Source: Gnetum montanum (Eukaryota; Streptophyta; Gnetopsida; Gnetales; Gnetaceae). From it: DNA of 64,000 nucleotides. Made by a program: the position numbers and the translations under genes. Shown here piece after piece: positions 22,178 to 32,469 of this stretch. The DNA lies in assembly GCA_015680685.1 (NCBI GenBank), contig MNCI01027267.1, positions 49,242 through 113,241 of the forward strand. The letters are read 5' to 3'. The notes beneath the pieces are model-generated. The model saw nothing but the letters and a program-made list of their open reading frames with translations. It was not told the DNA's origin and made no database searches. Position 1 is the stretch's first letter. Each line of letters opens with the position of its first letter.

Positions 22178-25100
22178 TTAGATGTAATACCACTTTAGGT
22201 ACAGATGATTCACCGGATTTGGTAGTTCATTGCCGTCGGTGTCTGCTAACTTGAATGCTCTGTTGTCGTATGCGTCGATGACCAGGAAAGGACCTTTCCA
22301 GTTTGCAGAGAACTTGCCTACTGGTTCACAAATGGCCTTGAGAACTAAATCTCCTTTCTTAATCAATCACTGATGCAGGTTGTTCCAATGCTTCCATCTC
22401 TGTTTGTCCTGATATTTCTTGATGGTGTTGAGCGTCTGGATGCGTTTCTCCTCCACTAAGTCTAAATCCACGATTTTTGACTCATTGTGTTGAGCCTCAT
22501 TTATAACCGTAGATAGAACCATCCACAATGAGGAAACCTGTAATTCCAAGGGCAACACTGCTTCTGATCCATAGACCAGGCTATAGGGCATCCTGTTTGT
22601 AGCTGTTCTGCACGTCGTATGATACGTCCATAGCACATAGAGGATTTTTTCATGCCACCGCTTCTTATTACTGTCAAGCATTTTCTTGAGTAAATTGATG
22701 ATCACTTTGTTTGTTTCCTCTACTTGACCATTCTCTTGCGGGTAATAAGGTGAAGAAAAAGATTGCCTAATATCAAGATTATTACAAAAAGATTCAGTTT
22801 CTATGCTACTAAATTATGGTCCGTTGTCAATCACAATAGTCGTAGGGAGTCCAAACCTAGTTACAATATTGTCTAAGATGAAATGGCAAACCTGTCAAGA
22901 TGTAATCTTTCGCAGGGGGATAGCCTCAACCCATTTTGTAAAATACTCAGTGGCGGTGATAATGAAGCTATGACCTGTGGAAGATTTAGGCGAGATGGGG
23001 CCTATGATGTCTAGTCCCCATCGTTGGAATGGCCAAGTGATTTGAGTAGTGTGTAACTCAGTTGGTGACACGTGTATTAGATTTGCATAACGCTAGCACA
23101 TGTCACACATCTTGACCTTGGCAAGGTAGTCTTTTTCCATGTACGGCCACTAATACCCTAAGCGTCTAATTTTAGCAATCATTGCTCGTGGGGCTACGTG
23201 TCCTCCGCACAATCCTTCATGGACTTCATTAACTATTCACTGTGCTTGGTCACTGTTAATGCAGGTAAGTAATACCCCATCGAAAGAGCGTCTATAGAGA
23301 GTACTGTCTCCAAGGATGACGTATTGCTTGGCACGTTTGTGCACGGCATCTTTTTGCGCATGTGTTAACTCGTGCAGTGGTTCACCATGTAGAAGGTAAG
23401 TTTTAATGCTGTCATACCATTCTGATGTTCCTTCCACGTTTAATAAGGAGATTTGCACCACTTGAATGATAGGCTCTGTACATTCTATCATTAAAGTGGG
23501 CCAAGTGGCAAACAAACATGGTGGCATGTTTAGTGCCAGTGTTTCCAGTGCATCGGCGATGGTGTTTTCGTTGCACAGCACGTGTTGAGCATCGGTTGTC
23601 ACGAATTGCTTTAGGAGATCTTTAGCCATATCACAATAGGGCTGTAGGTGCACAGCCTTGCAGGAGTAGACTCCTGTGATTTGATTAATTACTAGCATCG
23701 AATCGCCTCAAATTGCTAGGTGTTGAACATTGAATTCTTTGGCTATCAACAATCCTCTGAGGAGCCCCTCATACTCTGCCACATTGTTCATACAAGGGAA
23801 GGTTAGGCGGTAAGCTGACGGATGCGCATCCTCAGGAGGAAGGGTAATAACGGCAGCGGCACTACCTCCTCTAGTGGTTGAAGCTTCATCAAAATATAAT
23901 GTCACTTTAGGGCCTGTTGATACAGGGCTTAAACTATGTACATGTTCATTTGGGAATTCTGGCTCTATTGTAGCTTGATCGTTAACCGACGACGTTGCTA
24001 ATTGGTCAGCTAAGGCCTGGCCTTTGGTCGATGAATGGCCAACATAATGTAAATCAAACTCAGCTATGATAGCTTTCCAATGAGCTATCCTACTACTTTC
24101 ACACAAATTTCTGGAGATAGCTCGCAGAACGTTACTTTTACAAATTATGTTGACCTAACTGCGGAAAAGATAATGCCTACATTTTTTGAGTGCGAAAACT
24201 AATGCCAAACAGTTACGCTCTACTTCATTGTACCTTGTTTTGTACGCAAATAGAGCATGTCTAAGGTAATAGATAGGTGCTTCTGACCCATCATTCCTTT
24301 TCTGGCAAAGTAACACAGCTATAGACACGTCCGAGTTAGCCAGATAAATGTAGAAAGGCTGATCTCTTTGTGGCAGGAAAACTATTGGTAAATGTTGCAG
24401 CTCTTCTTTTAAATTGTCAACGCACGCTGGCAGTCATCGGTCCATTCAAAATTGATACCCTTCTTCAGAAGATGTTGCATGGGCTGTAATTTATCTATTA
24501 ACTTTGAAATGAACTGCCTGATGAACTGAAGCCTACCCTTTAACCCGCGTAATTCTTTGAGATTTTTTGGTGGCATTAAATCGACGATGGCTTTAACCTT
24601 GTCAGGGTCAACTCGGATGCTAGTCTCTGATACCACAAATCCCAACATGCATCCGATTTTGACTCCGAATACGCACTTCTTCGGGTTGAGCCGTAAGTCA
24701 TGTTGGAGACATTGTTTAAGGACCAACTCCAGGTCTTCTGAATGATCCTCTGACTTTATAGACTTGACAGCTATGTCATCTACGTAGTCGTTCAATCTCC
24801 CTAAGAGATAATCGCTAAAGATGTACGTCATGGCTTGTTGATATGTTGCTCCAGCGTTTTTTAACCCGAAAGGCATCATGGTGTAGCAGAAGGTTCCCTA
24901 GGGCATCATGAATGTTGTGGTCAATTGGTGCTCTAGGTTAATACGAATTTGATTATAGCCTGAGAAACCATCCATAGAGGACAAGAGCACGTGGCCAGCT
25001 GTTGTGTCGATTAGTTGGTCGATACTTGGTAACGGGAAGTTGTCCTTAATTGTAGCTTTGTTCAGATCCCGGAAGTCTATGCAGATGCGTATACCTCCCA

Positions 25101-25656
25101 TTTTCTTAAAAACAACTACAATGTTGGACACTCAGTCTAAGTAATCGACTGCATGGATGAAACCAGCCTAATATAACTTGGTGATTTCATCACGCACTGC
25201 TAGTGCAATTTCTAGCTTAATCTTCCATGCCTTCTATCTAATTGGTTTGATGCATGGGTCTAAGATTATGTTGTGTTGTATTAATCTCGAGTTTAAACCT
25301 AGCATGTCTTCATATGACCACACGAATACAACAGCGTTGTTTTGGAGCACTTGGGTTATGTCACTCTACATCTGTTGGTCTAGGAGAGAACTAACCCTAA
25401 GAGTTTTATTTTCACCTTTGTGCATAACCACAGGAACCTCGCTGAGAGGGTCCTCGATTACATCACCAGCCTCCAGGTCGAGTGTTCGGGCCAGATGTTC
25501 TGGCCAGTCTAGGGATATTCCCAATGTCACTATGGTTGTGTCATAAAGGGAAGGGTTTGTTCCTACTAGCATGTGGTCGTATTGTCTAATGATCTTCCCA
25601 TACGGCCTTGTTAAGGCTAAGGGTGCGGATAAAGCTGCGTCCATTTGCGAGTGATC
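22178..25656 (-). pseudogene. E3 pol: RT, two RNase H domains, integrase (broken)
   Basis: On the minus strand, first ATG at 25644. An N-terminal segment (25644-25366) is shared with E2. Reverse transcriptase covers about 25200-24410, with MPFGLKN near 24875 and YVDD at 24786-24775. A gypsy-type RNase H is at about 24390-24000 (NEVERNCLA, GHSSTKGQALADQLA). An archaeal-type RNase H is at about 23920-23560 (LYFDEASTTRGGSAAA, NVAEYEGLL, IADALETLAL). Integrase follows (zinc module near 23230-23080, core LDIIGPI near 23010, IVIDNGP near 22825, NGQVEETNK near 22720), ending HLYLKWYYI at 22178. In-frame stops near 24897 and 23705 and elsewhere break it. This is the best preserved pol in the window. 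No chromodomain. Confidence 0.92.
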
Positions 25657-25739
25657 CTACAAAATCACCAAAAATGAAAGTTGTTACATCGTATTTTTTA
25701 CCAATCTGTTAAATGATAAAATTTTGTTTTTCCTGCATC

Positions 25740-25990
25740 AGAACCACGTGTTAGAGAAGTTTCCAGTTTAAGGTCTTAGCAGACCATTACATATATACAT
25801 AGTTTGTAAAAGGAAATGCCAAGCGAAGCTGCCTAGATGCTAGCATATGAAATGAGATGAAAGGTGTAACGTGGCGTGTCTAGCATGTCAAAATGGTTGG
25901 ATTTAAATTTCACACTAACCGTAGTTAATGTGGCCGAATTACAAGGTGATAAGCTATGCGTTAGTTTAGGGCCATTTCGGACCATAACCC
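25740..25990 (-). repeat. Short motif copies before pol (E3)
   Basis: Plus-strand CCAGTTTAAGGTCTTAGCAG near 25765 and TAGTTTAGGGCCATTTCGGA near 25962. They are the E3 counterpart of the larger array at 7715-8115 in E2, here reduced to a few copies. Confidence 0.65.
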
Positions 25991-26109
25991 AAATGATATC
26001 CCTGACATTAATGTCCATATCTTTGTGTTTTATGTCACACTAACACCTTCGTTTTGGGAAAGTTTCGTGTCGATCGGGCAAAAATAATTAGTTGGTTTTG
26101 AGCATTTTG

Positions 26110-26117
26110 TTTATAAA
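26110..26117 (+). promoter_or_regulatory. Candidate TATA box of the antisense gene in E3
   Basis: TTTATAAA inside GTTTATAAACG, about 137 bp before the antisense ATG at 26248. The E2 counterpart is GGCTATAAATAGGGG at 146 bp. A purine-rich GAGAAGAGAGTGTGAG leader block follows at 26182-26197. Confidence 0.35.
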
Positions 26118-26247
26118 CGAGTGGTTCATAATCAAAACATGTTATCAATATCATGAATTTGCACCTGGTTATATCGAGAAGAGAGTGTGAGCAAGGTGTG
26201 AGCATACGATTTTACAAGGACTTTGTTTAATTTCAACCTTTGCAACA

Positions 26248-29200
26248 ATGGCACCCAAGTTAAAGGTAAGAATGCTAAGTTGGCCAAGATAGACGAGATG
26301 CAGGAGAGTGTGTAGTGGGTTTCACAGGCCAGAGTAGAAGCTCTGGAGATTACCCCGCTTAACCGGTAAGTTTCTATTCACCCTTTTTTTTACGCTATTG
26401 TCATGTTTGTTGCAGCGTCGTAGTTTGTACATTCTAGCTTCTTATGTTGGTCGGGTGTTAATGTCTATTGTCATAAAGGTTTAGGTGATAAGAAATAATG
26501 TTTTATAGAGATAATGTATAATGTGTAGATGTAGTATAATCAGGGTTTCTGTAATAATGATATATTGCGTCAGAGTAATATGCAGTATTTTCTTTCATCG
26601 CCATCATTAAAGACAAACCTTGAGCTGTTACAAGGATTTAGGCAGTTTTGGCTATGCGCCTCCAGTATACGCTGTAATTTTCTAGGAATTGTGCGAGCCC
26701 TAGTATGGCGTAACAAGTCTAGATTTTGTCTAATAGTAATATATTTGTATTCTACAATATTATGCTAAAGCTCATCCTAATCATTTTGGACATCATGGGT
26801 GTTCTATGCTACGTTCATGTCCCCGCGGCCAATGTTCCTCCTCCTAATGCTCATCTAAAGGAGGAGGAGGTGTGGTTCCGAAGAGGCGCGTGGGATTTTT
26901 TGCAATTTCTACTTTGCAACTACAACATAATCATCTGGTCACATCTACCAGGCGATGAAGCTGCCGCTATTTTGGAGATGCTATTAGTCGGTTCCATGCA
27001 GAGCATCTTAGCATTTCTGTCAGATGCCACGATTGAAACTATGCGGGTGCAAGACCATGAACAGAATATCAAAGGTTTAAGGCATTTAAACTAGATCTGG
27101 GAAATGCCCATGTTTAACTGTTATCACGCATATAACACTCTATTTGTGGCCCGTCATCCCACAACTTATTTCCAGAATCCACCTGGTACCGTGCATTACG
27201 CAGGCAGGTAAGTTTCGCTTCATTTCACAGTATTGTAATGCTAACTACTATTTAGATGCGTATTGAGCGTAAATGATTTGTGTTACTAGCATAGGTTTTT
27301 TATCAATGGAAGTGGTCTTATGGGCAATAATGATACATTGTCATTGGCCGAGAGTACTATAAGGGAATTTACCTCTATCAGCAACGTGCGGGCTACCATC
27401 ATGGGACATCTAGCGTTCGAGATCCCAGAATACCCTACCCATTATGCTGACTTCTTTTCTAGGTGTAAGAAACTTGGATGGCTGGATAGGAAGTGGATTT
27501 TGGACCCTCCCCTTACCATTGCTAATGTTCAAAGGAAAATCCCTCTGTTTCCTTTACCTTTCGGGCCTAGTAAGCTTTGTCATAATAATGAATTGTGTCA
27601 ATGTAGTGTCATGATGATGTGAAATCATCTTGGTTTAACTATGGTTTTGTGTTAATAGTCAGGGAATCACGGGAGATTACGATTATGGCTTCAAGTCGCG
27701 AGGCCGGCAGTCTCTTCTTCCGTTATGGTGACATAAAGGAGGCACAATGTTGGCTCGGCCATAGAGCAGTCCCAATTGTAGTAACCAACAACATTTGGGA
27801 AGCTGGACTGATGGACCTTTTCTTGGCCATAACCCCTGATGCTACTACAGGTGAAATGTTGACCCTGGTCAACTCCTTTAGCGAGAAAGCTGAGCGTCTC
27901 TGCATAAGCATATGCAATGTGCGCGTAAATTTTGACATTGATGCTCAGTTGTTCGCTGATCTTTTTGGGGTCCCCTCTAACAGTTTTCCCATAGATGAAA
28001 AGTCAAAGAGGAGCTCCAAACTCCAGAAAGGGATAGATGAGTGGCTGGGGATTTAGAATGAAACCAAGGGGATCCCTAGCGATAGGATCATGTTGGAGGT
28101 GGCTCATATCGTTTACGCCCTTTTTTGGGATCGGGCCTTCCCTAAGACACTCTTGCAGGGGAGATTCCTCACCATCGAACACACTTCAATTGGGCAAGCT
28201 ATTTTGCCAAAGGCTTGCATGTTGAGATGGTCAAGCTTTGCCAGAAGCTTGAAAACTATTTCAATGTGCATTTTGCCTTCTTCATAGCTTGCTTCTGGTG
28301 TTTTCCTGAATTTCTGATGGTCCAGAGGAATGGGGTCTGGGTGTAGCAAGATCGCACTTAGATTTCCAAACCATGGATCTTCCATATTTTTGGCACTATT
28401 TGGTTGCAGGACCCTCCTGAGGGGATCAAGGAGTCATTGTCTGTAATGACTAGGAGTATGGCTGCACCTCAAACATGAGGACAAGACAGTGTAGGTGGGG
28501 CGTCCCCCTCTTACATCGGTGATGTGTTGAGAGGGAAGCGCCTGGCTACTGAGATAGTAAATTCGTCAGTACCATGGAAAAAGCCTCGTTTAAACGAGGG
28601 ATCTACTGAGCCAGTGGGTGGTGTCAGGAAAAAGATGCAAATTTGGTTCCAGCGGAGTGTTCTTCCAGGCAGTAAGTGTCCAAATGTGTTAGCGGTTATG
28701 ATTTGCGTAAAGGCTGTAGCGTAACATTTGTTGAACAAAAGTGAAATTTTATGTTAACTAGTCATGTTGTATAATAGTGAGGGAAGACCCCTGAAATGGG
28801 GGCTATGGTCTTACGGCACAGAGAAGGGGCCTCTGTCTTAGAAGAAGAGGCCCTAGTTAATAAAGCGAGGAGTACATAGCTGTGGAGGATGCCGAAGTCC
28901 TTTCGGCTAGAATTAACCAAGGCAAGTGGTTTATCGCTTGATAAAATTAATTTTTATTTTGTACTAGTTGTCATAATATCTCAGTCATACCTTTTATCCT
29001 GCGTAACAGGTGACCAGAGCGTGCCTTTGACAATAGTGGCAACTCACTCCTAGGACGAATTTCCTGATAAATTTGCCTTTATGGAAGGGGTCATCCAAGA
29101 TATGATCGGTCGCTTAGAGCGAATCGATCTTGAAGTTGGTACGCTACAATCATTACACAGAGGTTACTTTACTATGGCATTATGCTACTTAATTATGCCT

Positions 29201-30290
29201 AACTATTATTTTCATGTTATTAGGAGCTCTCCTCAGGTGGGACCTGTCAGAACCCATCGATTTAGACACCACCGAGCCCTCACTAGAAACGATCGTTGTG
29301 CCTTACAACATTTATGATGAGATGCATAAATGTGCTTTACACTCAACTCGCTCCTTATGGAAGTGTCAGAGTGTAAACGAGGATCTCTGGAAGAGATTGC
29401 ATAGGTCGAAGAAGGAGAGAGTGGCTCTACGTGATGAGGTTGGGGATCTAAAATCCCGAAACGAATTCCTGCAAGCCCAAGAGACGGGAAGCAAGGACTA
29501 GAGGACAGCTATCTTTGACTACGCCCGTTACTTGGCTGTTTTCAGGAACAACATCCAAACTAGTGGTGAATTGGTTGAACAACGTATGCAAATGGACCTC
29601 CTTACTCAGAAGAACCAAGACTGGAAGGATTATAACGCGAGTGTACAAGAGTGGGGGCAAACACAGAAGGATCATAAACATGTTTATAAATGGGAAAGCG
29701 CTACCTACCGTCAACATTATAGGGACTCTGTTGTTGAGGCTCAATCCCTTAGGCTGTTTCTTGATGTTATTGGTGCTTCCAAGGCATTTGAAAAGTTCCA
29801 GGAGCAAGTGATGGTGAGTGCTTCTCTGGAAAGAGAAGTGACTCTCCTTGGAGGCGAGACTACTGTCCCTTCTTTCTTCCCCGAACCACCCCGATGGACT
29901 CCTGTGGAGAAGAGGAAGGTTGAGTCTAGAACTAATCTAGGAGATGGGGTTTGGTCTGAGCTCACCAAGGTCAAAATCATGCGCCATCTGTGGATTGGCT
30001 TAGAACAAGTCCCCTTTGTTGCTGATGCTGGACCATCACGGGTGAGTTGTAGTGTTATTGTGTTTTTTGTTATACCTAGTTTTGATGACGATGTTAATCT
30101 ATGTACCATGTCTAATCACAGGAACGACCTGAGAAAATTCCTCGATAGGATGAAGCTAATGAAGGTGGTGACCTTCATGAAGAGGGTTTGCAAGAAACAA
30201 AGCGTGCTGAAGGGTCTCACGAAGAGGATCACCCTCATGAAGGGGTTCCTCGTGCAAAGGGTGGCCTTTATGAGGATGACCTCCTTAGAG
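26248..30290 (+). pseudogene. Antisense multi-exon gene with degenerate FCP1/NIF-like domain (E3)
   Basis: Runs opposite to E3. Exon 1 is 26248-26363 (ATG, one frameshift, one stop, GTAAGT donor). The FCP1-like part starts near 26764 (KLILIILDIMGVLC, then GAWDFLQFLLCNYNIIIWS near 26897). It passes one stop near 27093 and reaches the NPPGTVHY segment. A GTAAGT...TAG intron (27208-27294) and another (27570-27658) keep the frame across both joins. The expected second acidic pair of the phosphatase (DDSP in the family) reads ARHP, so activity is unlikely. A middle domain (27659-28290; GLMDLFLA, LFADLFGVP) is unrecognised. A basic segment (28524-28680) and a coiled-coil-like tail (29240-30040) follow. 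It has stops and frameshifts. Homologous remains occur in E0 and E2. FCP1 naming is by pattern recognition. Confidence 0.65.
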
Positions 30291-30554
30291 TAGAAATTGA
30301 ACTAGGGGATACAGGGTACAGTGGTAGTAAGGGAGATGCATAATGAATTAACCTGGTGTTTTATTGTGGTGTGACGAGACAAGATACTATATTTCTTTCT
30401 TTTAACATATTTCAAACAAATTTCGGTATTAATGTTAGTGTTCTTTTTGTTGTTTTCTCTTTATGTAAAATGTATCATAGGTTTTAACATTGTGCTAAAT
30501 TGTGATTAGTTTGATAAATTGTGATTAGTTTTAAAAGCATAGCGTCAATGTGGT

Positions 30555-30925
30555 TACTAGTTTGAAGCCATTGTGGGCTGTTGAATCGTCTAAATGTAAA
30601 GCATAAATGACATTGCTAGTTTAAGGCCATTTTGGGCCTTGTATAGTCTAAGGCCATTTCAAGCCTTTTTAGTAGTTTAAGGTGCTAAGCATAAATGAAT
30701 TTCTGGTGCAGAGCGTAAATGACATCACTAGTTTAAGGCCATTTTGGGCCCTGGATAGTTTAAGGCCATTTCGGGCCCTGGATAGTTTAAGGCCATTTCG
30801 GGCCGTAGCTAATTCAAGTGCCATGCGTAAATGAAGTTGCTAGTTTAAGGCCATTTCAGGCCTTTGCGTAATTCGGGTGCGAAGTGTAGATAAGGTTGCT
30901 AGTTTAAGGCCATTTCGGGCCTTTG
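30555..30925 (-). repeat. Nine-copy TAGTTTAAGGCCATTTCGGGCC-type array (E3)
   Basis: Plus-strand copies of TAGTTTAAGGCCATTTYGGG at about 30561, 30619, 30644, 30672 (partial), 30730, 30757, 30784, 30840 and 30900. Spacing is 25-60 bp, with AGCGTAAATGA-type linkers. The core is the reverse of the GACCTTAAACTA motif of the other arrays. It sits between the 3' end of the antisense gene and the donor side of the putative intron. Confidence 0.85.
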
Positions 30926-31111
30926 CATAATTCAAGAAAAGAAGATGGAGGCATAAAGCTAAACACAAAGATAAACAAGAGCGTAATGAAAGTAGCTTGT
31001 GGAAAGCGTAAATACATGCATAAACATAAGAAGTATAAAGGGTAGGCATAAACAGAGTGATTGATGAGACTGTAGTAGTGAGGTAACGTTTTTTACCTGC
31101 TAACTCCGTAA

Positions 31112-32469
31112 CTATTTCTTAATTGCCTTCGTCTTTAACAACGTGTAAGGATGGGGAGATTTATGGCTCTTCTCCCTTGCATCGCAATCTTCCCCTGGGA
31201 ATGGTAGTTTAGCCCAAGTTAGGATGTCATCAGCCACTGTTTTGGGTTTCTCGAGTACTGAGACAAGGGATTGATTCTCGGGCATTTCGATCTCTGACCC
31301 TTGTTTTGTCTCTATGTTGTTAATGGCCTGAGGGGTTATTTCATCACCTCGAATAACCACTTCTCCTCCTGCATAAGGCAAATGGATTTCCTGATGAATG
31401 GGTGATGAAACTACTCTCCATTGGGCTAACCAAGACCTCCCAAGAATCAAATTGAATCCAGGCATTTCCTCAACCACAATGAACGTAGCGTATGTGAGGA
31501 ACTAGTCCCCTACCACAAAGTTGATATGGACGGTCCCTTTGACCTACACCCATGCCCCTTTGAACGACTTTAGGCATGATGTCGATGTAGGATTGATCTA
31601 ATCGATTAGGCCTAATTTATCCACTATGGGATAAGGGATGACATTAGTGGCCACCCCATCATCTACATGTGCTCTCCGAATTCGGTGTTGGCTGACTCGG
31701 ATGGTGATGAACATGGGTGCTGTTGTCACCTAACCCTCAGGGTTGTCCTTAATGGACTCATCATGAAAGGTCAACGGGGTGGGATCTGGTTTTTTAGCGG
31801 CAGGGGAAAGCATGATGGAGTGAATTTCTTCTTCATCTGCCGGAAGGCTTTCGTCCACAGGTATGGACGTTAGCATGCAAACCATAGCTTCATGATGTGT
31901 TTGCGATGTCATGAGCAAGTCATAAAGGCTCAACATTGTATTTTTCTATTTTAAAGCCTGTTTGACTTGTGCTAGGGCATCAAAGAGATCTACCCATGGT
32001 TGGGTTGTTTGTCACCCTTTTCCTCTTCCATTCACCCTAAGAGGCAAATTTCGTGGGGAGGAGCGACATTTGGTTGAGAGCTGCGCTTCCTTTGGCTTGG
32101 AGGAGATAATTGCTTTCATGTAACCTCTTTGTGTTTGACAAGTGGGGCTAACGGTGCAAAAGCGAGGGGTTGAGGTTTGGGTAACCCCAGTGTAAGAGGA
32201 CCCTTGGCCGCATCAACAGTGACAGTAGGTGGATTTCACTTAGAGGATTGCCCCTGCATAGGAGGGGCGGTTGATAGTTTTGGTACTCTGATGACTAAGG
32301 CTGCCTTGGGTGTAGGCGTAAGCTGTGCCACAGCTTTAACGACTGCAGGCTATCGGGAAGCATTCTGGGACGAAGTTCGAAGGATGAAAGGGTGCCTTGC
32401 AGTGCCACTCGTCGATGCTGACGAACCTATCGTTTGGGTCGAATGAGGTTGCGTTCGCAACACAAAAGG
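31112..32469 (-). pseudogene. E3 aspartic protease region with linker
   Basis: On the minus strand. A Pro/Ser-rich linker with stops covers 32469-31937. The protease part follows from about 31936. The active-site segment reads HVDDGVATNVIP near 31680, and the hydrophobic segment FNLILGRSWLAQ near 31455-31420 is typical of plant gypsy proteases. A charged tail ends with LLKTKAIKK and TAG at 31112. Related stretches are 36522-37090 plus 18790-19196 (E0) and 61553-62180 (E4). It would cut the Gag-Pol polyprotein. In-frame stops in this copy prevent that. Confidence 0.82.

Larger units (their letters stand above)
25657..31096 (-). other. Putative intron between gag-protease and pol (E3)
   Basis: In sense, the protease frame ends near 31112 and a donor-like GTTAGCAG then GTAAAA lies at 31097/31096. 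Pol is preceded by TTGGTGATTTTGTAG at 25671-25657. The 5440 bp between hold no sense coding region but contain repeat arrays on both sides and an antisense gene. Ogre elements of legumes are known to have an intron between protease and RT. Here this is inferred from splice-like signals, the acceptor being shared with E2. Two in-frame stops stand before the donor in this copy. Confidence 0.45.

Noticed and set aside
25178-25546. Plus-strand open frame of 122 codons
   Set aside because: Shadow of E3 pol.
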